Positions 42,180-50,116 of a DNA stretch of 64,000 nt are shown piece by piece (the first letter of the stretch is position 1; the number at the start of each line of letters is the position of its first letter). The notes under the pieces are model-generated. The model saw nothing but the letters and a program-made list of their open reading frames with translations. It was not told the DNA's origin and searched no databases. The stretch comes from Spirochaetales bacterium (GTDB lineage: Bacteria > Spirochaetota > Spirochaetia > CADAEX01). A program made the position numbers and the translations under genes. The stretch spans positions 57,171-121,170 of the forward strand of contig JACKPD010000006.1 of the NCBI GenBank assembly GCA_024233785.1. The letters run 5' to 3'.

Positions 42180-43862
42180 ATGAGTACCATTATTTCGTTG
42201 GCGGCGCTGGTGATTTTTTTTGGTTTTTATTTTACTTTTGGTAAAAAACTCCAGGATAATCTGCTTAAATCACATGAAGCACCAGATGCCCCGTCAAAAC
42301 GTCTGAGCGATGGTGTGGATTATGTTCCAACCAGCAAATTTGTTCTATTCGGTCATCATTTCGCATCAATCGCGGGCGCAGGTCCTATCGTAGGTCCGGC
42401 GATGGCTGTTGCGTGGGGATGGCTTCCTGGTCTTTTATGGATATGGTTTGGTAATATTTTTATTGGAGCCATCCATGATTATCTTTCACTGACAGCTTCA
42501 GTAAGATATGACGGAAGATCTGTACAGTTTGTGGCCCAGGACCTTATCGGTAAAAAAGCAGGAAAGGCATTCGGATGGTTTATCCTTTTCCTGTGTATTC
42601 TTGTTGTTGCGGCATTCGGAGCAATAGTATCAGGTCAGTTTGCCTCAGGCAACGGAGAAGTTGCATCAACTTTCTTTCTCTTCTGCGCAGCTGCAATAAT
42701 TCTTGGATTCCTGATGTACAAGACGAAACTCGGCATGCTTGTAAGTACGCTTATCGGTCTTGTAATGCTTGTAGCGGCATTCTGGATTGGAAGCAATTTC
42801 GGTATCAAAGCATCATCAAATACATGGTATCTGGTACTTCTCCTTTATGTAGTAGTAGCTTCAGCTCTTCCTGTAAACTTTCTTCTTCAGCCGAGAGATT
42901 ATCTCAATTCATTCCTTCTATATTTCGGCCTTCTCGCGGGAGGACTTGCGGCAATTATAGCTTTCAAGGGATTTGATTCTGTACCTGTTTATACAAGCTT
43001 CAGCGCAAAACTTATCGGCGGGCAGCCTTCACCATTCTGGCCGACAGTCCCCCTTGTAATCGCGTGCGGGGCCCTTTCAGGATTTCACTCACTTGTTGCT
43101 TCAGGAACAAGTTCAAAACAGCTGAGAGATGAAAAGGACGCTCTTTTTGTAGGATACGGCGCGATGCTCACAGAAGGTTTTCTTGCGACAATAGTTGTTG
43201 TTTCCATAGCCGGATTCGGAACTCTTGCACTTGGAGACAAGGTAATGTCAACAGGCGCTCTTCCCCGTTTCACACAGTCATTCGGTGCAATGGTCAACTC
43301 GGCCTTTCCGTTTATGACAACTAAATTCATGGCACTGTTCGCATCAATCTGGGTTTCTTCTTTTGCCCTTACAACACTTGATACAACAAACAGGCTTGGA
43401 CGCTATATAGTTGGCGAACTCGCGCTTCCTCTCAAGGAAAAAGCACCCGGAGCATATGCGATGTTTGCAAATAAATGGATTGCTTCATTTATTATCGCTA
43501 TCTGCGGAATAGGACTTGCATGGACAGGAAACTATACAGTACTCTGGCCCGCATTCTCGGGAGCCAACCAGCTTATTGCATCTATAGTTATGCTTACCGC
43601 AGCACTCTGGGTCAAGAAAAAACTGAACGACAAATATACCAATATTGTTCTGTATCCTGCTGTTATTCTCTGGATTACAGTAACTGCCGGTCTTATCTGG
43701 TATGAATTTGTAATTATACCTCTGCACTTCAAAGATATGGCTAATATAAAGAACGTAGTTACAGGTTCTGTTGTAGGAGCAATTACACTTTTCATGCTGG
43801 TCATGAATGTTGTAATGATTATGCAGTTTTCAAAAAATTTAAAAAATGTAAAAGCGGATTAA
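42180..43862 (+). CDS. cstA: Carbon starvation protein CstA-family transporter
   Basis: A 560-residue polytopic membrane protein with about 15 hydrophobic segments. It shows the family signatures DGVDYVPTSKFVLFGHHFAS, AGAGPIVGPAMAVAWGWLP and DTTNRLGRYIVGEL. CstA proteins import peptides or pyruvate when carbon is scarce; the substrate here is unknown. It is shorter than the 701-residue Escherichia coli protein, like many anaerobe homologues. It has its own promoter and a terminator, so it is monocistronic. Confidence 0.92.
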   Translation: MSTIISLAALVIFFGFYFTFGKKLQDNLLKSHEAPDAPSKRLSDGVDYVPTSKFVLFGHHFASIAGAGPIVGPAMAVAWGWLPGLLWIWFGNIFIGAIHDYLSLTASVRYDGRSVQFVAQDLIGKKAGKAFGWFILFLCILVVAAFGAIVSGQFASGNGEVASTFFLFCAAAIILGFLMYKTKLGMLVSTLIGLVMLVAAFWIGSNFGIKASSNTWYLVLLLYVVVASALPVNFLLQPRDYLNSFLLYFGLLAGGLAAIIAFKGFDSVPVYTSFSAKLIGGQPSPFWPTVPLVIACGALSGFHSLVASGTSSKQLRDEKDALFVGYGAMLTEGFLATIVVVSIAGFGTLALGDKVMSTGALPRFTQSFGAMVNSAFPFMTTKFMALFASIWVSSFALTTLDTTNRLGRYIVGELALPLKEKAPGAYAMFANKWIASFIIAICGIGLAWTGNYTVLWPAFSGANQLIASIVMLTAALWVKKKLNDKYTNIVLYPAVILWITVTAGLIWYEFVIIPLHFKDMANIKNVVTGSVVGAITLFMLVMNVVMIMQFSKNLKNVKAD

Positions 43863-43904
43863 TTAAAACTAAATATTAATAATCTGTTTTTTATAGTAAA
43901 TAAT

Positions 43905-43945
43905 AAAAAAGGAGCCTGCCTTGATCTATCTGTGCAGGCTCCTTT
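43905..43945 (+). terminator. Terminator after cstA
   Basis: A 12-base-pair stem (43908-43919 with 43934-43945, core GGAGCCTGC and GCAGGCTCC) and a 14-base loop. The T-run after it is short, but the A-run before it would make it work on the minus strand also. Confidence 0.7.
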
Positions 43946-43963
43946 CACAATAAAGGCTTATAA

Positions 43964-44251
43964 ATGATTGATTTCAAAAAAATCCGCAAAAGCATGGACC
44001 TATTCTGGGATGTTGCGGTTCAGGTACAGCGCAATAAGGCTACAGAAATAATAGAATTTGAACTCAAAGAGCTGGAAAATATATTTGTAATTCTTCTTAT
44101 GGGAAGCTTCATAGGACTTCCTTCTCCTCCCGCGGCTATGGCAATGGAACTGATTCCGTATCTTGAAGATGAGATAAGGCTTATGACAGCAAGGTCAGAC
44201 TTTGCACAGGACCCGATCGGCGGTCTTGCCGGAATTCTGGATATTGGATAG
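43964..44251 (+). CDS. 95-residue protein preceding the Get3/ArsA-like ATPase
   Basis: The product begins MIDFKKIRKSMDLFWDVAVQ, has a predicted amphipathic helix followed by a hydrophobic segment (residues about 44-70: ENIFVILLMGSFIGLPSPPA and onwards) and ends with an acidic helix and GLAGILDIG. I do not recognise the family. It follows the cstA terminator directly, so it starts a new unit, and the ATPase gene begins 89 bases later on the same strand. A small membrane-associated partner of the ATPase is a reasonable but untested idea. Confidence 0.6.
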   Translation: MIDFKKIRKSMDLFWDVAVQVQRNKATEIIEFELKELENIFVILLMGSFIGLPSPPAAMAMELIPYLEDEIRLMTARSDFAQDPIGGLAGILDIG

Positions 44252-44340
44252 TTTTATATTACCGGAATGAAATATATCTGTACACGGCCGGCTGATAATT
44301 CAGGTTAAACATTATATTGAGTTAACGGGAGGTAGACTGA

Positions 44341-45273
44341 ATGAAAAAAGTCCTTTTTTTTATGGGCAAGGGAGGAGTAGGAAAAACAACTATTTCCTCT
44401 TCTACAGCATTCCAGCTCAGCCGCAAAGGGAACAAGGTCCTTATTGTTTCACTTGACCCCGCGCACAACCTGGGAGACGTATTCTACTGCAATCTGAAAA
44501 ATGATAAAACAAGCATTGCTCCAGGGCTCGACGGGATTGAAATCGACCTTGCAAAATGGGTTATAAAATACCTTGAAACAAGCAAAGACGAAATAAGGGA
44601 CACTTACAGATACAATGTAAGCATTAATATTGACTCCTATATCAACATTTTAAAATATTCTCCCGGAACAGAAGAGTATGCAGTCCTGTGGGCAATAGAG
44701 TATATCTATACTACCTGGCACAGCCAGTATGATTACATAATTTTTGACACCCCTCCCACAGCACTAACTATGCGGTTTCTTGCAATGCCCTCCATCTCCA
44801 TGATGTGGATAAACGAACTTAAAAGCATGAGGGAAAAAATCCTTGCAAAAAGGCAGACAATTTTAAAACTGAACCCGGATGCTACTGTAATAAAAGGAGC
44901 TACAGATGTAAAGGACGATGCAGTCTCCGGAAAACTGGGGTCAATCCGCACAAGACTTAAAAAGCTGCATACAATTTTTTCCGAAGAAAGCTATATGTCA
45001 ATTGTCATAAATAATGATGAATTATCCCTGTCTGAATCACGCAGGATTCTGCAGGAGCTTGACAAGCTTGATGTAAAAATAAACAGTATATGCCTGAACA
45101 AGCTTAATCCGGAAATAACTGATCTTGAGAACTTAAAAAAGAAATTCAACAGTTTTCCTGTTTTTACATCCTACCAGCTGCCGGAAGGCCTGATAAGAAG
45201 AGAAGACCTTGGACGGATTCAGATTGACGGTCTTGTAAATAATATTATAGAAACAACCAGAGGCAATGAATGA
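44341..45273 (+). CDS. Get3/ArsA-type ATPase
   Basis: A 310-residue single-domain member of the ArsA/Get3 branch of deviant P-loop NTPases. The Walker A motif GKGGVGKTT (residues 9-17) has the intermolecular signature lysine, switch I is SLDPAHNLGD (about 37-46), and switch II is DTPPTALTMRFL (about 135-146), which is the ArsA/Get3 form. The arsenite cysteines of ArsA and the CxxC zinc site of Get3 are not visible, and no arsenic gene is nearby. Get3 proteins act as dimers handling tail-anchored membrane proteins; the client here is unknown. GGGAGG precedes the ATG and the stop overlaps the next gene (ATGA). Confidence 0.87.
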   Translation: MKKVLFFMGKGGVGKTTISSSTAFQLSRKGNKVLIVSLDPAHNLGDVFYCNLKNDKTSIAPGLDGIEIDLAKWVIKYLETSKDEIRDTYRYNVSINIDSYINILKYSPGTEEYAVLWAIEYIYTTWHSQYDYIIFDTPPTALTMRFLAMPSISMMWINELKSMREKILAKRQTILKLNPDATVIKGATDVKDDAVSGKLGSIRTRLKKLHTIFSEESYMSIVINNDELSLSESRRILQELDKLDVKINSICLNKLNPEITDLENLKKKFNSFPVFTSYQLPEGLIRREDLGRIQIDGLVNNIIETTRGNE

Positions 45274-45941
45274 ACATTTATATTTTTCCGCTGATAGCAT
45301 TGGCAATTTTTGCGACACTCGGCTACTTCAGGGGCAAGAAAAAAAACGCATGGATATCAGGATGGATAAGCCGTGAAGCTGAAGAAGCCTTAAAGCCCGC
45401 GGATACCGACTATGTTAATATAGGCGGAACAATTGGATACAATTTTACATATAAAATGAAAGGACAGTTCCGTGAAGCTTCAGGCACAATAACAATGCTC
45501 CCACGCCAGTCAGTATTATATTTCCCCATCTCTCTTCTCACGGCAAAACACGACAGGGTATATATCAACCTCAAAGCAAACGGCAAACTTGCCGGGGAAG
45601 GACATATAGTTTCGGAAAAATACATTAAATCAGCCCGAAGCCTTATATCCGGTTACCGGAATTTCCACAATACTGAATACTCAATTAACGGTTCAAAATT
45701 TTATTTACTTTCAAAAACCGCCTCTGTTGAAAAAATGCTTATAAATTTTGCTGAGAAAACTGAGTCAATTAATAATCTTCGCCATTTCTGCTGTTTTCCG
45801 GACAATAAAAATTTTTTTATTTTCATTAAACCGGTCCGGGGAGAACTTGTAAAATTCTTAAAATCCGCAGTTACCGGACTTGATATTTTCTATATAAAAG
45901 GCAGGAAGAATGATGAAAGAGGAAATGAAGAGAAAGATTGA
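45270..45941 (+). CDS. Single-pass membrane protein of the ATPase operon
   Basis: A 223-residue protein with an N-terminal hydrophobic helix (residues 3-20) followed by positive charges (GYFRGKKKNAW), predicting a cytoplasmic C-terminal body. The body looks beta-rich (TDYVNIGGTIGYNFTYKM, VYINLKANGKLAGEGHIVS). No known domain was recognised. It overlaps the ATPase stop by four bases and the following FSCA gene by 32 bases, so it is produced with them and could be the membrane anchor for the ATPase. Confidence 0.68.
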   Translation: MNIYIFPLIALAIFATLGYFRGKKKNAWISGWISREAEEALKPADTDYVNIGGTIGYNFTYKMKGQFREASGTITMLPRQSVLYFPISLLTAKHDRVYINLKANGKLAGEGHIVSEKYIKSARSLISGYRNFHNTEYSINGSKFYLLSKTASVEKMLINFAEKTESINNLRHFCCFPDNKNFFIFIKPVRGELVKFLKSAVTGLDIFYIKGRKNDERGNEEKD

Positions 45942-46185
45942 CGCTGTTCTTGATACAGTAAAAGATCCGGAATCTTTCCGGAGTGTATCAGAGCTTAATC
46001 TTGTAAAAAAAGTAACCTGGAGCGAAAGTCAGAAAAAACTTGTTGTACATACAGATATCGGGGAACCCCGTTCAACATGCATTGTCTGCGGTGTGGTAAA
46101 CGAAACACTAAGACAGTCGATAATGAGAAATCTGAAAGAAGAATTTGATAAAAGTTTTCCTGACCTGGATGTTGAAGTTATTTAA
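45910..46185 (+). CDS. FSCA/DUF59-domain protein
   Basis: A 91-residue protein whose first half matches the DUF59 (iron-sulfur carrier assembly, MIP18/SufT-like) fold: LDTVKDPESFRSVSELNLVK corresponds to the family's V-x-D-P-E ... L-G-x-V pattern. It continues with a Cys-containing strand (STCIVCGVV). Such domains take part in Fe-S cluster maturation and occur fused to Mrp/ApbC P-loop ATPases. Here the domain is separate but sits in an operon with a different P-loop ATPase. It starts inside the preceding gene at ATG 45910 with AGGAAGA upstream. Confidence 0.72.
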   Translation: MMKEEMKRKIDAVLDTVKDPESFRSVSELNLVKKVTWSESQKKLVVHTDIGEPRSTCIVCGVVNETLRQSIMRNLKEEFDKSFPDLDVEVI

Positions 46186-46489
46186 ACAGCAGTAATATCC
46201 TGTAAGATTTACGGCATGCCGCCAGGAAAGGATGATCAGTAGGTCCGAACAGGCAGTGAGTCCATTTTGAGAACAGGTACCTGAGCAGACCGCCGGTCCC
46301 CCTTACGATTGCAATGTTAAGATATGATATAAAAAAAATATTTGTGGGAATTTGAATCATATTTTTAAACTCTGCAAAAGAGTTATTTATTCATTTTCGT
46401 TGATTATCAGTATATGATGTGCTATCCTTTTTAACAGCAATAACTATTTATAAACACCTTAAGCAGATTGACAGGGGAGAATTGCCATT
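46186..46489. other. 304-base intergenic stretch with an unassigned structured segment
   Basis: The right part holds a promoter at 46400-46428 and the M23 ribosome site. The left part (46200-46320) is GC-richer than normal spacers here, with the palindromes GGCATGCC and CAGGTACCTG and a GTAAG/CTTAC pairing (46202-46206 with 46312-46316) that could close a folded RNA. A 60-codon minus frame (46178-46360) crosses it but lacks a ribosome site. No known RNA family could be assigned. Confidence 0.4.
46400..46428 (+). promoter_or_regulatory. Putative sigma70 promoter of the second M23 peptidase
   Basis: TTGATT (46400-46405), 17 bases, TATCCT (46423-46428), giving a leader of about 55 bases before the ATG at 46490. 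Confidence 0.45.
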
Positions 46490-47830
46490 ATGAATACTCC
46501 GGACTCCGGCCGGCCTTTTTCAGGATCTTCACACAGATTTTTGTCTATGGCAAAAAATTATCTTGTTAATCTTTTTACAAATAAAACCGGAAGATGGAAA
46601 ATCTATACACTGATTTTTTCCCTTACGATATTTATTTTTTCGATAATCACCACACAGTTTGTAGAAAGCCGCCAAAACAGTAAAAACAGCAACGCGATAA
46701 GCTCTGTCAACCATTTTTTCACTGAAATAAACAGGTATGAAAAAGATGTAGTAATTAAAAGCGGTGAGACCCTTGCCTCAATTCTTTATGACCTGGGAAT
46801 AAATAAAATTGATGCCGCAGATATTATTGAAAGCGTTAGCTCTCTGTACAACCTCAAATATCTTCAGCCGGGGAAAAAAATAAGATTCGTAATATTTGAA
46901 AACGGAGAGGAAAATCTCCCTGTTGTAGAACTGCTCAAAATGGAAAAAACACCGGGCACAGAACTGCGGGTCTGCGCAAGGAACGGCAGATATGAGGCAA
47001 AACTGGTAACAGTAAAAACAATAAATGTACGAACAGCAGCTGAAGGGGTAATAACAAACAGCCTTTACAGCGATGCTGCTCTTTCAGGGATTCCCGATTC
47101 CGCAATTATGGAAATGTTTCAGCTCTTCTCATTCGATGTCGATTTCCAGAGAGATATTTACAGCGGAGACAAATTCAGGGTCCTTTTTGAAAATATAATA
47201 AATATGGACGGGGAAGTTGTCTCAAAAGGAAATATTATTTTTGCCCAGCTCCAGATGAACAATAAAGACCACAAGGTTTACAGATTTGTCTGTGATGACG
47301 GAAAAACAGACTATTTCAGCGAAACCGGTATAAACATAAGGAAAACCCTGCTTAAAACACCTATCTACGGAGCAAGGATTTCTTCAGGTTACGGAAGAAG
47401 GGAACACCCGATTTACGGCTATTCGCATATTCATCAGGCCCTTGATTTTGCTGCCCCAAGGGATACACCGATAATCGCATCAGGGTCAGGAGTTGTAAAA
47501 CTTGCAGACTGGAACGGCAGTTATGGGAAATGCGTAATAATTCAGCACTCAAATCAGTACCAGACTCTTTACGCGCATATGAATTCGTTTGCAAATAATA
47601 TCAGAAGGGGAAAATCTGTTAAACAGGGCGAAATTATCGGGTATGTGGGGACAACTGGAGTTTCTACAGGAAACCATCTTCATTATGAAGTCATCTTCAG
47701 GGGTCACAGATTAAACCCTTCTACAATAAAAACCCCACCTGAAAAAAAACTTACAGAACCTGAACTGGAACGTTTTCTGAAGGAAGTTGAAAAAATCAAT
47801 ATTGAGTACAGCAATGCATTGAAAAGCTGA
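46490..47830 (+). CDS. M23 peptidase with N-terminal membrane anchor (MepM-like)
   Basis: A 446-residue protein. A cytoplasmic N-terminus of about 35 residues precedes one transmembrane helix (YTLIFSLTIFIFSIITTQF). A LysM/OapA-like segment follows (VIKSGETLASILYDLGINK, residues about 80-130), then a linker domain, then the M23 domain. Its zinc ligands are in HIHQALDFAAPRDTP and HLHYEVIFRG. Architecture resembles MepM (YebA), which cuts cross-links to allow peptidoglycan growth. GGGGAG precedes the ATG. Confidence 0.92.
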   Translation: MNTPDSGRPFSGSSHRFLSMAKNYLVNLFTNKTGRWKIYTLIFSLTIFIFSIITTQFVESRQNSKNSNAISSVNHFFTEINRYEKDVVIKSGETLASILYDLGINKIDAADIIESVSSLYNLKYLQPGKKIRFVIFENGEENLPVVELLKMEKTPGTELRVCARNGRYEAKLVTVKTINVRTAAEGVITNSLYSDAALSGIPDSAIMEMFQLFSFDVDFQRDIYSGDKFRVLFENIINMDGEVVSKGNIIFAQLQMNNKDHKVYRFVCDDGKTDYFSETGINIRKTLLKTPIYGARISSGYGRREHPIYGYSHIHQALDFAAPRDTPIIASGSGVVKLADWNGSYGKCVIIQHSNQYQTLYAHMNSFANNIRRGKSVKQGEIIGYVGTTGVSTGNHLHYEVIFRGHRLNPSTIKTPPEKKLTEPELERFLKEVEKINIEYSNALKS

Positions 47831-47945
47831 TTTATTTAATGAATCCCTGATAATAGTAAAGCTATTTTATCTAACTAATCTTTTCATAAACTGCTAATTA
47901 TTATATAGTTTGGGTCTATAATTTTATCAGGAGTGTTATGCAATA

Positions 47946-48146
47946 ATGGCATTTTCAGCAAAAAAATTACTTGGCCTAATAATGATTCTAATAGGAGTTG
48001 TTTTTTTCCTTTTTGAATTCAAAGCCCTTCCACACAACCCTGCAGATCCTCAGAAGTGGGACCAGCTTCACGCAAAGTATTTCAGACAGATAAGAATGTC
48101 CGGAAGAGTTTTTCTTCTTTTAGGCCTTACATTCACATTAACCTGA
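47946..48146 (+). CDS. Small two-helix membrane protein
   Basis: A 66-residue protein with a hydrophobic helix at residues 8-25 (LLGLIMILIGVVFFLFEF) and another at the end (VFLLLGLTFTLT), joined by a polar loop (HNPADPQKWDQLHAKYF). I do not recognise it. AGGAG lies upstream at somewhat long spacing, and a TATAAT at 47917-47922 suggests its own promoter. A long perfect inverted repeat begins at its last bases. Confidence 0.6.
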   Translation: MAFSAKKLLGLIMILIGVVFFLFEFKALPHNPADPQKWDQLHAKYFRQIRMSGRVFLLLGLTFTLT

Positions 48147-48179
48147 ACTTAATAATACTTGGGAAGTATTATTAAGTTC
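48145..48179. repeat. Perfect 16-base-pair inverted repeat between convergent genes
   Basis: Arms 48145-48160 and 48164-48179 are exact complements with a GGG loop. The stem is AT-rich and no T-run follows on either side, so it is not a textbook terminator, although its position between convergent genes suggests transcription end or mRNA 3' protection. Confidence 0.7.
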
Positions 48180-48197
48180 TATTCAGAAAAGATTTTA

Positions 48198-48671
48198 TCA
48201 TTTTTTCAATGGAAAACCCTGTGCAAGCTCATCACTGTAGGAATCACGGATTTCCTTGACTTTGACATCGAAAAAAAGAGGTTTCCCTGCAAGGGGATGA
48301 TTCGCATCAACAAGAACTTTATCCCCGTTTACCTCAAGAACTGTCAGTATATAGGGTGTATCATTTATTACTGTTTCAAATTCCATGCCTGCTTTTATTT
48401 CAGGGCTGCCTGTATCTTTGAAATTCTCGGCAGGTACAGAAAACACCATGTTTTCATCCCTTTTGCCATATGCTTTTTCAGGGGGAACAGAGGCGGTAAA
48501 AGAATCACCCTGCTTTTTCCCCTCAAGAGCTTCCTCAAGGCCCTGAATTATATTTTTAAATCCGTGAAGATAAGTCAGGGGGCCGTTTTTTTCACTTGAA
48601 TCAATAACCTGATCCTTTTCATTTTTCAGAACATATTCGATTGTAACAACCATTTTTCTTTTTACTGTCAA
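48198..48671 (-). CDS. SlyD-like FKBP peptidyl-prolyl isomerase
   Basis: A 157-residue FKBP-type prolyl isomerase/chaperone with the SlyD layout: an FKBP half (VVTIEYVLKNEKDQVIDSS, LTYLHGFKNIIQGLEEALEG), an inserted IF domain (VPPEKAYGKRDENMVF to ILTVLEVNGDKVLVDANHPL) and the returning strand LAGKPLFFDVKV. The His-rich metal tail of Escherichia coli SlyD is missing. Start is TTG 48671 behind AGGGGAA; ATG 48653 is possible. Confidence 0.9.
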   Translation of the reverse strand: MTVKRKMVVTIEYVLKNEKDQVIDSSEKNGPLTYLHGFKNIIQGLEEALEGKKQGDSFTASVPPEKAYGKRDENMVFSVPAENFKDTGSPEIKAGMEFETVINDTPYILTVLEVNGDKVLVDANHPLAGKPLFFDVKVKEIRDSYSDELAQGFPLKK

Positions 48672-48754
48672 TTCATTCCCCTGTAATTTTGATTTTTATT
48701 TTATAATATTGTAAAATATTATTATATTCAAGGTTATCACATTAGAGACTTAAT

Positions 48755-50011
48755 ATGGAAATAAAGGGAAAATATCTGCTTATAATTTTAACTGTTCTGG
48801 CTTTTTCTTCTTGCGTAACAGCAGAAAATAATATCAAAGTAAAAGTAGCAAGCAGGTCAGAGACTCTGCTTTTTTTAAAAAATCAAACAGGGGAGACACC
48901 TGTCTGGTCTTCCTATCCTGTTTTTGACTTTAACGGGAATGAAGTACAGAACAGAATGTTATCCCTTATTGAAAATGCCCGGGATTATATTTTGATTAAT
49001 TCATATCTCCTTATGTATGATGATTACGGCAGCGTTATTCTCGACGCCATTTTTGAAAAGCACAAAACAGGAGTAAGGACTTATATTATAGCAGATTCAT
49101 CAAATAATTTTATTCCTGGTGAATCTGGATTCGCTTTCCTAAACAAAAACCATATCCCGTATGTAGAATATAATCCTATAAGACTTCATACATTATTCAG
49201 CGGAAAGTCAGTAATATACAGGGATCACAGAAAATTCTGGGTTGTAGACGGGAAATATATTTACATTGGAGGCTGCAATATTATCAATAGTTCCCTTAAA
49301 CCGGCAGATGAGGGGGGAAATATTGATGGGATGGTGCTTTTTGAATCACAGGAAACTGCAGAAATACTGATTGATGCATTTACTGGAACCTGGAACAGTT
49401 TCTCGGACTTAAAACTTGATTCAAAAATGTTCAGGATCCCTGAACAAAAAATATTTGACACAAAAGTTCTTTTAATTAATCAGGAAATTAGCAGTAACAG
49501 CCAGAGAATTACAGATATGATTTCAGGACTTTTTTCTGCGGCGCGAAAAGAAGTATGGATAATTCAGCCTTATACATTTGTCAATTCAGATATAATAAAA
49601 TCAGTCAAGCAAATGGTAAAAAAAGGGGTAAGCGTAAATATTATACTGTCTGAATATTCAACAAGCAGTAAATACTATTACGCCTCCTTTTACGGAATAA
49701 AAGACTTCATTAAGGCAGGTGCGGTAGTATGGATTTATTCACCTCCGCTTCTTTCCTCTCCCCTGCATATCAAGGCTTTTTTTGTTGATAACAACTGGGT
49801 TTCAATAGGATCTGCCAACTTTAATCAAAGGTCTTTCAATTATGCTGACGAGGCCAATATCATCTTTTATGATCCATCTTCTTTCAATGAAATTGCAAAA
49901 AGTCTTTATAAAATAAAAAAATCATGCTGGAAAATTGATATGGAGGAAGCTAAAAGATACAGGACCTATCAATACAGGAACTGGAACAGGCTTATGCAGA
50001 TAGCAGGATAA
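48755..50011 (+). CDS. Phospholipase D-family lipoprotein
   Basis: A 418-residue protein with a lipoprotein signal: LLIILTVLAFSSC places the lipidated Cys at residue 20. Two PLD motifs are complete: HRKFWVVD near 157 (with GKYIYIGGCNI) and HIKAFFVD near 338 (with SIGSANFNQRS). This is the arrangement of cardiolipin synthases and secreted PLD hydrolases, but the lipoprotein anchor places it outside the inner membrane. Its substrate could be a phospholipid or nucleic acid. A small AT-rich dyad (48703-48722) lies in the spacer towards the divergent slyD-like gene. Confidence 0.87.
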   Translation: MEIKGKYLLIILTVLAFSSCVTAENNIKVKVASRSETLLFLKNQTGETPVWSSYPVFDFNGNEVQNRMLSLIENARDYILINSYLLMYDDYGSVILDAIFEKHKTGVRTYIIADSSNNFIPGESGFAFLNKNHIPYVEYNPIRLHTLFSGKSVIYRDHRKFWVVDGKYIYIGGCNIINSSLKPADEGGNIDGMVLFESQETAEILIDAFTGTWNSFSDLKLDSKMFRIPEQKIFDTKVLLINQEISSNSQRITDMISGLFSAARKEVWIIQPYTFVNSDIIKSVKQMVKKGVSVNIILSEYSTSSKYYYASFYGIKDFIKAGAVVWIYSPPLLSSPLHIKAFFVDNNWVSIGSANFNQRSFNYADEANIIFYDPSSFNEIAKSLYKIKKSCWKIDMEEAKRYRTYQYRNWNRLMQIAG

Positions 50012-50116
50012 AGAAAACAAACCGTGGTAGATACTGAAAAACCATAACAGCAGAGTTAGCAGATAAAAAGAAAAGCGTTGATTAAACATTTTTCTTCAAT
50101 TATCATTTATTCAGTC

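Noticed and set aside
46220..46275. Resemblance to the signal recognition particle RNA core on the plus strand (GATCAG...AGGTCC...GCAG)
   Set aside because: The conserved GGAA tetraloop and the spacing of the symmetric loop are missing, and no full-length stem could be drawn.
46178..46360. 60-codon minus-strand frame
   Set aside because: No ribosome site or recognisable domain; kept only as a note in the intergenic entry.
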